Below are positions 7,313 through 15,932 of a stretch of DNA of 44,365 bases, piece after piece. The notes under the pieces are model-generated. The model saw nothing but the letters and a program-made list of their open reading frames with translations, did not search any database and had not been told where the DNA came from. Position numbers and translations under genes: made by a program. The first letter of the stretch is position 1. Each line of letters starts with the position of its first letter. The stretch comes from a bacterium BMS3Abin03 (GTDB taxonomy: Bacteria; Bacteroidota; Ignavibacteria; Ignavibacteriales; Ignavibacteriaceae), in assembly GCA_002898075.1 (NCBI GenBank), contig BDSV01000018.1, positions 1 to 44,365 of the forward strand, in the 5' to 3' direction.

Positions 7313-8286
7313 CTGCTTTGTAATCCCAATTTTATCAGGTCATGAAGATGAATTATCCCTATTGGCTTTTTCTCTTTATCAATAACTATAAGTGAAGTTA
7401 TGTTAAAGTTTTCCATCTGCTGAAGAGCGAATGATGCAAGATAATCCGGTTCCATTACTTTTGGATTTTTAGTCATTACATCGACAGCTTTTAAACCGTT
7501 AATATCCATGGTTCGTTCGAGTAATCTTCTTAAATCGCCGTCGGTTACTATTCCTGAAAGCACCCCGTTTTCATTTACAATTGTTGTCGTCCCCAATCTT
7601 TTTGAAGTCATTTCGAGAATTACATCTTTCAAATTAGCTTCCTCTGTTACTACCGGAACGCCGTTTCCTTTTATCATTATCTCCTCAACTTTCAGGGATA
7701 ATCTTTTACCGAGACTGCCGCCGGGATGCAGGAATGCAAAATCCTCAACAGTAAAATTATTCTTCTCCAGCAATGCAACCGATAATGCATCGCCCATTGC
7801 AAGCGTTGCAGTTGTTGAAGATGTGGGTGCGAGATCATGTGGACAAGCTTCCTCGGTTACGCTTATATCAAGAAAGATATCGCTTTCCTGCACCAGCATT
7901 GAACCTTTATTTCCCGACATCGCAATAATCTTTACACCGAGCCGTTTGAACATAGGAAGCAATCTTGACAGCTCTTCGGTACCTCCGCTCTTTGATATTA
8001 CTATTACAACATCCGATTTTCTTACCATCCCCAGATCACCATGCAATGCATCTGTCGGATGAAGGAATATTGCAGCCGTGCCAGTAGAATTCATAGTTGC
8101 AACAATTTTCCGTGCTATCAAACCGGATTTACCCATACCCGTAAGCACAACCCTTCCTTTGCTGTTATAAATTACATCGACAGCTTTCGCAAAATCTTCG
8201 CCAATTCTATCCTGAAGATTAGCCACGGATTCCGCTTCGAGTCGTATAACTTCTTTCCCCTTTTGAATTATCTCTTCATTCGTCAA
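7309..8286 (-). CDS. kdsD: Arabinose-5-phosphate isomerase KdsD (KpsF/GutQ family)
   Basis: A 325-residue enzyme converting ribulose-5-phosphate to arabinose-5-phosphate, the first committed step of Kdo synthesis. An N-terminal SIS domain (about 35-170) contains GRVVLTGMGKSGLIARKIVATMNSTG, the DALHGDLGM motif and VVIVISKSGGTEEL. It is followed by GDALSVALLE and then two CBS domains (about 205-325) with IMIKGNGVPVV and VMTKNPKVMEPD. Length and order are those of full-length KpsF/KdsD proteins. It overlaps lptC (4 bp) and the unknown gene upstream (4 bp). With kdsA two genes upstream, the operon supplies Kdo for the lipopolysaccharide that the Lpt proteins export. Confidence 0.95.
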   Translation of the reverse strand: MTNEEIIQKGKEVIRLEAESVANLQDRIGEDFAKAVDVIYNSKGRVVLTGMGKSGLIARKIVATMNSTGTAAIFLHPTDALHGDLGMVRKSDVVIVISKSGGTEELSRLLPMFKRLGVKIIAMSGNKGSMLVQESDIFLDISVTEEACPHDLAPTSSTTATLAMGDALSVALLEKNNFTVEDFAFLHPGGSLGKRLSLKVEEIMIKGNGVPVVTEEANLKDVILEMTSKRLGTTTIVNENGVLSGIVTDGDLRRLLERTMDINGLKAVDVMTKNPKVMEPDYLASFALQQMENFNITSLIVIDKEKKPIGIIHLHDLIKLGLQSR

Positions 8287-9044
8287 TTCTTTCCTCTTCC
8301 TAAAATATTAATAAACCCTTTTTGTGATTTCCCGGGTATATCCGTTTTGATATCAAACGGCAGTTTTAATTTATGCATATATTTATCGTACTTCAAAAGC
8401 GCTGTTTTAAGATCGCTGTCCGAATACAAATTCAGATCATTAAAAAATGAACCCGGCTTTAAAGCTCTTTCGGGATCTCTTATATTTTTCACCCGCATTA
8501 ACTCATTATAAAAATTGGTTAAAGGAATAAGACGGTTCACACCAGTATCGTATTCGAATAACCAGATTTTTTTTTGAACTGGGGAAATTGCCAAAACAAA
8601 TCTGTCCGTTGATATTACAACTTCCCTCAAATCTGAACCATCGATTGGTGAAGGTAACCCGGGAATCCAACCGGAATAAGTTTTACAACTATTTATTTGA
8701 ACTTGATCATAAGTGACCGACAGCTCGGGACCGGTAATGTCAAACTCTATTTCATCATCGCTTTCTTCATGAATTATTACATCTATTGTTCCCAAATTTG
8801 TCTCGATCATTCCTATCGCAAAAACAGGAGTGGATGAAACGGAAAAATCGGGTTTGCTCTCTTTTCTGCCGAGCACTAAATTTGTTTCACCGAATCTTCC
8901 GTAACCGATAACGAATAATTTATCGATCTTTTCTCTGTATATTTTATAACCGGGTTTATTATCCGGTAAGATTGAAAACAAAATTTTCTTTTCTGCTCCG
9001 GTTAATTTCCTGGGGAATTTTTGATTGTTAAATTTCACTTTCAC
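8283..9044 (-). CDS. Unknown protein embedded in the Kdo operon
   Basis: A 253-residue protein not recognised. It has no signal peptide and no membrane segment, so it is probably cytoplasmic. It starts MKVKFNNQKFPRKLTGAEKKILFSILPDNKPGYK, followed by a beta-rich middle (DKLFVIGYGRFGETNLVLG, GMIETNLGTIDVIIHEESDDEIEFDITG), and ends basic and Gly-rich. It overlaps kdsA and kdsD by 4 bp on each side, which is strong evidence of co-translation. The position between kdsA and kdsD is often occupied by the Kdo-8-phosphate phosphatase kdsC, but there is no HAD motif (DxDxT) here, so it is not a recognisable KdsC. It could be a replacement enzyme, a regulator or an unrelated passenger; the sequence does not decide. 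Confidence 0.8.
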   Translation of the reverse strand: MKVKFNNQKFPRKLTGAEKKILFSILPDNKPGYKIYREKIDKLFVIGYGRFGETNLVLGRKESKPDFSVSSTPVFAIGMIETNLGTIDVIIHEESDDEIEFDITGPELSVTYDQVQINSCKTYSGWIPGLPSPIDGSDLREVVISTDRFVLAISPVQKKIWLFEYDTGVNRLIPLTNFYNELMRVKNIRDPERALKPGSFFNDLNLYSDSDLKTALLKYDKYMHKLKLPFDIKTDIPGKSQKGFINILGRGKN

Positions 9045-9856
9045 TTAAAGCTTTTAACTTTATCATCGATTTCTTTTACTTCACCAAGCAAGTTTTCAAG
9101 ATTATCAAGCGGTAACTGGCTTGCAGCATCGCTTAAAGCATTCCCGGGATCGGGATGAACTTCTAAAAAGAGTGCGTCAATTCCCACAGCAGCAGCAGCA
9201 CGTGCTAAGGGCTTTATGAATTTTGGTTCGCCGCTGCTTGTTGAATCTTTACCCGGTAATTGAACAGAGTGCGTAGCATCCATTACAACAGGATAACCAA
9301 ACTCACGCATAATAACCAACGATCTCATATCAACAATAAGATTATGATAACCGAATGTTGTGCCTCTTTCAGTAAGTATGATTTTTTTGTTTTTTGTTGA
9401 TTCAACTTTTTCTATAACGTGTTTCATATCTCCCGGTGCGAGGAACTGACCTTTTTTAACGTTCACAACTTTACCGCTTTCACCCGCGGCAATTAACAGC
9501 TCCGTTTGTCTGCATAAAAAAGCAGGAATCTGCAACACATCAGCAACAGCAGCAGCTTTTATCACTTCATCTTTTGAATGGACATCCGTAAGAATTGGAA
9601 GATCAAATTCCTGTTTCACCGTTTCCAAAATACGGAGCGCTTTGTCATCACCAATTCCGGTAAACGAATTAAGGTTTGTCCTGTTCGCCTTCTTATAACT
9701 TGATTTAAATATAAATGGAATGTTCAACTTAGAAGTGATCTTTTTAATCTCTCCGGCAGTCTGCAATACTAATTCTTCATTTTCAACTACACAGGGACCT
9801 GCAATAAGAACGAAAGGAAGATTGCCGCCTATTTTAATGCCGTTAATCTCAACCAT
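9041..9856 (-). CDS. kdsA: 3-deoxy-8-phosphooctulonate synthase KdsA
   Basis: A 271-residue DAHP/Kdo8P-synthase TIM barrel that condenses arabinose-5-phosphate with phosphoenolpyruvate to Kdo-8-phosphate. Conserved segments are LIAGPCVVENEE, FKSSYKKANRTNLNSFTGIG (the KANR motif), LPILTDVHSKDEV, LQIPAFLCRQTELL, VNVKKGQFLAPGDM, LTERGTTFGYHNLIVDMR, VVMDATHSVQLPG and FLEVHPDPGNALSDAASQL. It holds Cys in AGPC; the metal-dependent class is set by a Cys at that site and the metal-independent class by Asn, so a metal-dependent enzyme is likely. It is the first gene of the six-gene minus operon; the following gene overlaps it by 4 bp. No confident promoter was assigned in the 116-bp gap upstream. Confidence 0.96.
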   Translation of the reverse strand: MVEINGIKIGGNLPFVLIAGPCVVENEELVLQTAGEIKKITSKLNIPFIFKSSYKKANRTNLNSFTGIGDDKALRILETVKQEFDLPILTDVHSKDEVIKAAAVADVLQIPAFLCRQTELLIAAGESGKVVNVKKGQFLAPGDMKHVIEKVESTKNKKIILTERGTTFGYHNLIVDMRSLVIMREFGYPVVMDATHSVQLPGKDSTSSGEPKFIKPLARAAAAVGIDALFLEVHPDPGNALSDAASQLPLDNLENLLGEVKEIDDKVKSFK

Positions 9857-9972
9857 AATTAAATATTTTTGATGAATAGGATGCCTAAATATAAGAAATA
9901 ATGGAGTTTAATGGATGAGTAAAAAATGGACAGGTTAATCTTTCTAAATCCAAGGAAATAAAACAATTGTGT

Positions 9973-10305
9973 TTAAGGAATCATTAAAATTGAGTTTTGT
10001 TTATCTTCGAAAAATTCAATAATCAGTTGATGATTTTCTATTAATAAGTTTATAACATCATCTGTTGAACAATTCCCTTTTTGTATCCAAATTACTTTTG
10101 GTGGGAAGCCTTTTATTATAGCTAAATCATTAAAATCCGAATCCTTTGTGACAATAACATAATTATTTTCTTTTGCATATTTCCAAACATATTGATCACT
10201 AGCAGTATCTAACGATAGTTCTTTAATATGCTTAACTTCAGTAAAATAATCATTAAGAAAAGTTACTAAACGATGAGAAAGATTTTGGTCAATTAATAGT
10301 TTCAT
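9973..10305 (-). CDS. DUF5615 PIN-like protein (putative toxin)
   Basis: A 110-residue PIN-like domain of the DUF5615 group. LLIDQNLSHRLVTFL carries the first acidic residue, VKHIKELSLDTASDQYVWKYAKENNYVIVTKDSDF gives the DxxVxxxA motif and the second acidic cluster, and PKVIWIQKGNCS is the usual last strand. PIN domains are ribonucleases and act as the toxin in many type II systems. The ATGA overlap with the DUF433 gene upstream is the standard antitoxin-toxin order. Toxicity is inferred from family and context. Confidence 0.85.
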   Translation of the reverse strand: MKLLIDQNLSHRLVTFLNDYFTEVKHIKELSLDTASDQYVWKYAKENNYVIVTKDSDFNDLAIIKGFPPKVIWIQKGNCSTDDVINLLIENHQLIIEFFEDKQNSILMIP

Positions 10306-10526
10306 TTGCTAAGAGTGAGTGATCTTCGTTCTCTGTCTGCTGCATAACTAAGACAAGCAAGTATGTCTTCTTTTGTAAGTTCCGGAAAATCTTTTAATAT
10401 TTCTTCCTGTGACATTCCCGAAGCAAGATATTCCAATATATCATAAACAGTAATACGCAAGTTTCTGATACAAGGCTTTCCGCTTCTTTTACCGGGTTCG
10501 AATGTTATATTTTTTTTATAATCCAT
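10302..10526 (-). CDS. DUF433 protein (putative antitoxin)
   Basis: A 74-residue DUF433 protein. ITFEPGKRSGKPCIRNLRITVYDILEYLASGMSQEEILKDFPELTKEDILACLSYA contains the family's G-K-P-x-I-[KR]-x-x-R motif and a helix-turn-helix-like segment. DUF433 proteins are the usual partners of PIN-like DUF5615 proteins and are thought to bind both the toxin and their own promoter. The 4-bp overlap with the next gene supports co-translation. An operator is expected upstream of 10526, but no clear palindrome was identified. Confidence 0.85.
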   Translation of the reverse strand: MDYKKNITFEPGKRSGKPCIRNLRITVYDILEYLASGMSQEEILKDFPELTKEDILACLSYAADRERRSLTLSK

Positions 10527-10816
10527 TTATCTTCCAGTTTGTTTGGTTAAACATAAGTTATTGAACTTAAAATTTCAACTAATTTTCAACGCTTTTGAGT
10601 TAGATATGAAAATACTTTGAAATAGTCGTCATCCAAATTTTTATTACTGCTTATTTCATTCTTTGCAGTTTTCCATTTGGCAGCTTTTCAGCATTCAGCT
10701 TTAACTATTCATTCATCATTTATATCTTGGATTTTCTGGAAATAAGTTTTATTATCAATCGTTGTTTTTAAGCAATTCTTATAACAAATCTTCAAAATAA
10801 ATTATTGGATGATTCT
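10527..10816. other. Intergenic region between divergent genes
   Basis: A 290-bp, very AT-rich spacer between the toxin-antitoxin pair (minus) and the PIG-L gene (plus). No ORF, terminator or clear repeat was seen; promoters for both directions are expected here but could not be placed. Confidence 0.4.
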
Positions 10817-13315
10817 GTGCGAAGATATAATTTCATTTTCTCAATCATTTCAATTTTCTTATTAATAACTTCCTTTTTATTAGCTCAACCGGTAAAGACG
10901 TTTGATGCTGCTCAAATTGAACTGGCGCTGAAAAAGCTTAACACGCTCGGCAGCGTTTTATACATTGCTGCTCATCCCGATGATGAAAATACTGCTTTCC
11001 TGTCTTATTGCTCATCGGGTAAATTGCTCCGAACGGGTTATCTTTCAATTACACGAGGTGATGGCGGACAAAACTTAATTGGAGACGAGCAGGGTGGTTT
11101 GCTTGGTGTTATCCGTACGCAGGAACTTTTACAGGCGCGGCGGATTGATGGAGCAGAACAGTTTTTTACACGCGCGATCGATTTCGGATATACGAAATCT
11201 GCCGAAGAAACTTTTAAGCTCTGGAATAAGGAGAAAGTTCTTTCCGATGTTGTATGGATTATCAGAAGATTCCGTCCTGATGTAATTGTTACACGATTTC
11301 CAACAAGCGGCGAAGGCATGCATGGTCAGCATACCGCTTCTGCTATTCTTGCGCTTGAAGGATTTAAACTTGCAGGCGATTCATCTGCGTTTCCCGCACA
11401 ATTGGAATATGTTAACGTGTGGCAGCCGAAAAGAATTTACTGGAACGGATGGACTCCCGCTTTTAATAGAATGGGAATAAATTCGGACACATTGATAAGC
11501 ATAAATATTGGAGCGTTCAATCGTTTGCTTGGAAAATCTTACACGGAGATTTCTGCCGAAAGCAGAAGCATGCACAAAAGCCAGGGATTCGGGTCTTCCG
11601 GTTGGCGCGGAAACCGGATAAATTATTTCCTTTATATGGATGGGAAAAAAGCTAAGAATGATTTATTCGATGGAATAGACCAAACATGGAATAGGGTAAA
11701 AGACGGAAAGAAAATCGGTAAACTAATTACGAAAATAATCTCTGAATACGATCCTGAAAATCCGGAAAGAATTATTCCGGATTTGATTACCGCATATTCA
11801 GAATTAGGAAATATTAAAGATGATTATTGGGCTCAGATAAAAGGGAGGGAAATTTTAGAATTAATACGCGCTTGTGCAGGAATCTGGATCGAAGCGATAT
11901 CTGACGAACAAACTGTAACACCCGGAAGTGATTTTGTTGTGAAGACTGGAATTGTTAACAGATCAACGGTGCCGTTTGTTCTTGAAGGAGTTTACATAAA
12001 TTACCAGGCGGCTGATTCTGTTATGGACAAAACATTGCTAACCGGTGAATTTGTCGAGAATAAAAAAGAGATTCGCCTACCCGACGACATACAAACAACT
12101 CAACCTTACTGGCTGCGTTACCCCCGCGAAGGTGATTTATACAATGTACCCGATCAAACATTAATCGGCTTAGCGCAAAACTCTCCCCCGCTCATAGCGC
12201 GCTTCAGGTTGTTATTTAACAAAACAAGTTTGGTTTTCAGTACTCCTGTTCAATTCAGAAAAACCGATCCAACTAAAGGTGAGGTTTACAGCCCGTTGAT
12301 AATCGCACCGTTAGCAACAGCGAACTTTGAAAACAGTTTGTATATTTTTCCTTCAAATAATAAAAGAAAGATAAATGTAATTCTGAAAAACTTTTCTGAT
12401 GAGATATCAGGAGAGTTAAAATTATCCGCACAAAATGGATGGCAAATTGAACCTTCATCTTTCGATTTTGATTTTGAAAACAAAAGCGATGAGAAACAAT
12501 TTACTTTTACTGTATCTCCTCCATCAAATACAGAAACTGCCGAACTTACTGCAAAAGTAATTATTGACGATAAATCATACACGAAAAGTTCGGTAACAAT
12601 TAATTACGATCATATTCCGCGGCAGGTTGTTTTCCCCGAAGCAAAAGTAAAGTTGTTGAAATTAGATTTGGGAAAGAAAGTCGTAAATAAAATTGGATAC
12701 ATTAAGGGCTCCGGAGATAAGATTCCCGGCTACCTTCGTGAGCTTGGTTATGAAGTAAATTACTTAACCGATACAGATTTTTCAAACGGTAATCTCTCTG
12801 GTTATGATGTTATTATTGCAGGAATACGAGCATACAATACAGATAAATGGTTGGCTGTGTATCAACCAAAACTGATGGAATATGTAGAGAATGGCGGAAC
12901 GTATATTGTTCAATATAATACAACGAGGAAGAAATATGCTCAGCCCGGACCTTACGGGTTTAATATTTCCCACGATCGTGTAACCGAAGAAAATGCAAAA
13001 GTAAAATTCATAAACCCAAATCATCCGCTGCTGAACTTCCCGAATAAGATAACGGAGAAAGATTTTAACGGCTGGATACAGGAACGAGGATTATACTTTG
13101 CGAACGAGTGGGATAATGATTACGAACCTGTGCTGGAAATGAACGATATTACTGAATTACCTAAGAAAGGTTCACTTCTCTATGCACGGTACGGCGATGG
13201 GGTGTTTATTTACACGGGATTGTCTTTTTTCAGAGAACTTCCGGCTGGAGTTCCGGGCGCTTACAGACTTTTCATCAATTTAATATCGGCAGGAAAATAT
13301 GACGAACAAAATTGA
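10817..13315 (+). CDS. Large exported PIG-L (LmbE-like) deacetylase
   Basis: An ~832-residue protein. The ORF track begins at a TTG (10805), but the GTG at 10817 gives a cleaner signal peptide (MRRYNFIFSIISIFLLITSFLLAQ) and is preferred. The PIG-L domain follows at once: LYIAAHPDDENTAFLSY carries the zinc-binding HPDD, LSITRGDGGQNLIG is typical, and GMHGQHTASAIL provides the second zinc histidine. PIG-L enzymes remove N-acetyl groups from sugar derivatives. The rest is a long beta-sandwich region (about 370-610), then a Rossmann-like segment with IIAGIRAYNTDKW and a glutamine-amidotransferase-like end. This layout is known in Bacteroidota periplasmic deacetylases. It overlaps the next small gene by 17 bp and leads into a symporter gene, which suggests release of an acetylated sugar followed by uptake of a product. 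Confidence 0.88.
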   Translation: MRRYNFIFSIISIFLLITSFLLAQPVKTFDAAQIELALKKLNTLGSVLYIAAHPDDENTAFLSYCSSGKLLRTGYLSITRGDGGQNLIGDEQGGLLGVIRTQELLQARRIDGAEQFFTRAIDFGYTKSAEETFKLWNKEKVLSDVVWIIRRFRPDVIVTRFPTSGEGMHGQHTASAILALEGFKLAGDSSAFPAQLEYVNVWQPKRIYWNGWTPAFNRMGINSDTLISINIGAFNRLLGKSYTEISAESRSMHKSQGFGSSGWRGNRINYFLYMDGKKAKNDLFDGIDQTWNRVKDGKKIGKLITKIISEYDPENPERIIPDLITAYSELGNIKDDYWAQIKGREILELIRACAGIWIEAISDEQTVTPGSDFVVKTGIVNRSTVPFVLEGVYINYQAADSVMDKTLLTGEFVENKKEIRLPDDIQTTQPYWLRYPREGDLYNVPDQTLIGLAQNSPPLIARFRLLFNKTSLVFSTPVQFRKTDPTKGEVYSPLIIAPLATANFENSLYIFPSNNKRKINVILKNFSDEISGELKLSAQNGWQIEPSSFDFDFENKSDEKQFTFTVSPPSNTETAELTAKVIIDDKSYTKSSVTINYDHIPRQVVFPEAKVKLLKLDLGKKVVNKIGYIKGSGDKIPGYLRELGYEVNYLTDTDFSNGNLSGYDVIIAGIRAYNTDKWLAVYQPKLMEYVENGGTYIVQYNTTRKKYAQPGPYGFNISHDRVTEENAKVKFINPNHPLLNFPNKITEKDFNGWIQERGLYFANEWDNDYEPVLEMNDITELPKKGSLLYARYGDGVFIYTGLSFFRELPAGVPGAYRLFINLISAGKYDEQN

Positions 13316-13436
13316 TAATAAAGATGAAGAACCTGCTCCTTTTTTTGGAAGCTGGAAGAAAATTTATGCCTTCGTTTTCGGTGAATTGATTTTTCTCATC
13401 ATCCTTTTTTACATCTTTACAAAGGTGTTTGAGTGA
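13299..13436 (+). CDS. Small single-pass membrane protein (45 aa), missing from ORF track
   Basis: ATG at 13299 to TGA at 13434-13436 encodes 45 residues. The acidic N-terminus (MTNKIDNKDEEPAPFFGSW) precedes one hydrophobic helix (FVFGELIFLIILFYIFTKVF). The start lies inside the PIG-L gene (17-bp overlap) and the end overlaps the symporter start as GTGA, so it is coupled on both sides. This position argues that it is a real gene. Small one- or two-helix partners of sodium:solute symporters exist in other families, so an accessory subunit of the following transporter is plausible, but no homology is claimed. Confidence 0.75.
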   Translation: MTNKIDNKDEEPAPFFGSWKKIYAFVFGELIFLIILFYIFTKVFE

Positions 13437-15142
13437 GTTTAGTCGATTGGATTGTAATGACCGGGTTTCTTGCTTTCGTTGTTATTTACGGAACTGTAAA
13501 AACCCGGAAGACTAAAGATGTCGATTCGTATCTTCGTGCAGGAAGAAAAACTCCCTGGTGGACTATCACTCTTTCCATAATGGCTACGCAGGCAAGTGCT
13601 ATCACATTTTTATCAACACCGGGACAAGCTTATGTTGACGGAATGCGCTTCGTGCAGTTTTATCTCGGTCTTCCCATCGCAATGATCATCCTATCAATTA
13701 CCGCTGTTCCCATCTACAATAAACTAAATGTTTATACTGCTTATGAATATCTTGAAAAACGATTCGATTTAAAAAACAGAACGCTTGGAAGTGTTTTATT
13801 CCTTACGCAGCGCGGGCTTGCGGCGGGCTTTACAATTTATGCTCCCGCATTAATTCTTTCGGTAATTCTCGGCTGGCGGCTCGATGTAACAATTTTGATT
13901 ATCGGCGGAGCGGTAATTCTTTATACAACAGTCGGTGGAACGGTTGCGGTAAATAAAACACATATTCATCAGATGGTGATTATTACAGTTGGGATGTTTG
14001 CCGCATTTATTACAATTTATTTTCTCCTTCCAAACGATATTTCCGTTATAGATGCGGCTTATGTTGCAGGTAAACTCGGCAAACTAAACGCAATCGATTT
14101 TTCTTTCGATCTTAGTAACCGTTACACATTCTGGTCGGGGATAATCGGGGGAACATTTTTGATGCTTTCATATTTCGGCACCGATCAATCGCAGGTGCAG
14201 CGTTATCTCGCCGGCAGTTCGATAAAAGAAAGCAGGATGGGTTTACTTGTTAACGGTTTGGTAAAAGTCCCGATGCAGTTCATTATACTTTTTATAGGCG
14301 CGATGGTATTCGTGCTTTACCAATTCATCACTCCCCCGCTGTTTTTTAATCCTGTTGAAGAAGCAAATGTTAAAAGCAGCATTTATACCGAACAGTACAA
14401 AAAGTTAGAGAATGATTATAAAATTGTCAGTGAAGAAAAGCAAAATGAAATAAGGGAAATGCTCTCGGCAATTAAGACAGGTGATAAAAAAGAGATTGAA
14501 ACAAAGACAAAAATCGTAAATGATAAACAAAAAGAAGCGACTCTGATAAGGGAAGAAGCAATAGGATTAATAACGAAGGCGAATCCCGATGCGGATACAA
14601 ACGATACAAATTTTATTTTTATAACTTACATTACAACTTTCCTTCCAATAGGATTAATAGGATTAGTACTTGCGGCAATCCTTTCCGCTTCAATGTCTTC
14701 AACTTCGGCGGAGTTGAATGCTTTGGCTTCCACTACTGTAATTGATATTTACAAAAGGATGATAAAAAAAGACGGCGATGATAAACACTATCTGCGGGCA
14801 TCAAAAATTTCAACAGTTTTGTGGGGAATTTATGCAATCCTGTTTGCACTGCTTGCAAAGGAACTCGGCTCGCTCGTAGAAGCGGTAAACATACTCGGTT
14901 CGCTTGTTTACGGTACAATTTTAGGAATTTTCCTCGTTGCATTCTATTTGAAGAAAGTAAGCGGAACACCTACGTTTTACGCTGCGTTAACCGCCGAGTT
15001 AGTCGTTCTCTATTGCTACTTTTTTACGGACATTCCATTCCTGTGGTACAATTTAATCGGGTGTATGCTGGTTATAGTTCTTTCGTTGATTCTGAATACG
15101 TTTTTACCGAAAACCACTGAAACGGTTGGGAAATTTATTTAA
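13433..15142 (+). CDS. Sodium:solute symporter (SSS family)
   Basis: A 569-residue transporter starting at GTG within the GTGA overlap with the small membrane gene. It has about 13 hydrophobic helices. SYLRAGRKTPWWTITLSIMATQASAITFLSTPGQAY is the family's TM1-TM2 region, and SYFGTDQSQVQRYLAGSS and LAAILSASMSSTSAELNALAST are the conserved sodium-site motifs. Between two helices is an insert of about 85 charged residues (near 305-390; ENDYKIVSEEKQNEIREML, KKEIETKTKIVNDKQ) predicted to be a coiled helix hairpin; most SSS proteins have a shorter loop there. SSS members import sugars, amino acids, nucleosides or sialic acids with sodium. The deacetylase gene upstream points to a sugar or sugar-derived substrate, but specificity cannot be read from the sequence. 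Confidence 0.93.
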   Translation: MSLVDWIVMTGFLAFVVIYGTVKTRKTKDVDSYLRAGRKTPWWTITLSIMATQASAITFLSTPGQAYVDGMRFVQFYLGLPIAMIILSITAVPIYNKLNVYTAYEYLEKRFDLKNRTLGSVLFLTQRGLAAGFTIYAPALILSVILGWRLDVTILIIGGAVILYTTVGGTVAVNKTHIHQMVIITVGMFAAFITIYFLLPNDISVIDAAYVAGKLGKLNAIDFSFDLSNRYTFWSGIIGGTFLMLSYFGTDQSQVQRYLAGSSIKESRMGLLVNGLVKVPMQFIILFIGAMVFVLYQFITPPLFFNPVEEANVKSSIYTEQYKKLENDYKIVSEEKQNEIREMLSAIKTGDKKEIETKTKIVNDKQKEATLIREEAIGLITKANPDADTNDTNFIFITYITTFLPIGLIGLVLAAILSASMSSTSAELNALASTTVIDIYKRMIKKDGDDKHYLRASKISTVLWGIYAILFALLAKELGSLVEAVNILGSLVYGTILGIFLVAFYLKKVSGTPTFYAALTAELVVLYCYFFTDIPFLWYNLIGCMLVIVLSLILNTFLPKTTETVGKFI

Positions 15143-15456
15143 AATTTGTTATACCACAGGATAAATCCTGTAGAGAATTTAATTCTAGAACATTTTGTTC
15201 AAATTCCCACGATTAAAACCATAAGCTTCTATTATGATTCCTTTATTTTCACATGTTCTCTTACCGCAGCAATTTTTGTTTATAGATATAAAATCTTGCC
15301 GGTATTTATCATCTCTCAACTTTTAGAGAGAAGTATTTAATATTCTCAACAATGAAAAAATAAACTTTAAAAAACTTTAATAATCGCATAAATACCTTAC
15401 ATCATTCAATGGCAAGGATGTTGATATTACCTAATATCAAGTTTTATATTTTTGAT
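15143..15456. other. Intergenic region upstream of MerR gene
   Basis: About 310 bp without a convincing gene. A 16-bp palindrome, ACAGGATAAATCCTGT (15156-15171), follows the symporter stop; without a T-run it is only a possible terminator. A second small hairpin, CTCTcaacttttaGAGAG, lies near 15316. The listed 64-codon frame 15146-15340 is not convincing. The promoter of the sulfur cluster should lie in the last 100 bp, but no boxes were assigned. Confidence 0.4.
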
Positions 15457-15903
15457 ATGAATAAGAATTTTTCCATAGAACCAGTTTACACAATTAGTAC
15501 TGCAGCAAGATTGCTCGGCGTATCGGTCCCCACTCTTAGAATGTACGAGCGCGAAGGATTATTAATTCCATTTAAATCCACAGGCAATCAGCGTAGATAT
15601 TCCGATATGGACCTTGAAAGAATAAGATGCATAAGAAGAGCAATAAACGAAGATAAAATTGGCATTGAAGGAATACGAAGGATGCTTGCTTTAATACCCT
15701 GCTGGGCTGTTATGAGCTGTACCGCTGAAGATTATATTAATTGCGAAGCATTTCAGTCATATTCAAAACCCTGCTGGACTTTTAACCATAAAATAAATCT
15801 CTGCTCCGGCAGAGACTGCAGGCAATGCGATGTGTATAACAGTTTTACCGATTGCGCCAGCATTAAAGAAAAATTAAAAGAATTAGTTCCGCCAATTAAG
15901 TAA
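15457..15903 (+). CDS. MerR-family regulator with cysteine-rich C-terminus
   Basis: Starts preferably at ATG 15457 (148 residues); the longer ORF-track start adds 16 residues with no family match. YTISTAARLLGVSVPTLRMYEREGLLIPFKSTGNQRRYSDMDLERI is a full MerR DNA-binding domain, followed by the usual dimerisation helix (IRRAINEDKIGIEGIRRMLAL). Instead of a drug-binding domain, the C-terminal ~60 residues hold nine cysteines, several in pairs: CWAVMSC, INC, CWTF, LCSGRDCRQCDV, FTDC. Such a region could bind metal, an iron-sulfur cluster or react with persulfide. It stands 29 bp before the SQR-like gene and probably controls the sulfur cluster, or itself. Family certain; ligand unknown. Confidence 0.9.
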   Translation: MNKNFSIEPVYTISTAARLLGVSVPTLRMYEREGLLIPFKSTGNQRRYSDMDLERIRCIRRAINEDKIGIEGIRRMLALIPCWAVMSCTAEDYINCEAFQSYSKPCWTFNHKINLCSGRDCRQCDVYNSFTDCASIKEKLKELVPPIK

Positions 15904-15932
15904 TAATTATAAAAATAAAATAGGATAATACG

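Noticed and set aside
15146-15340. 64-codon frame after the symporter
   Set aside because: No ribosome site, no family features, composition of intergenic DNA; overlaps a palindrome.
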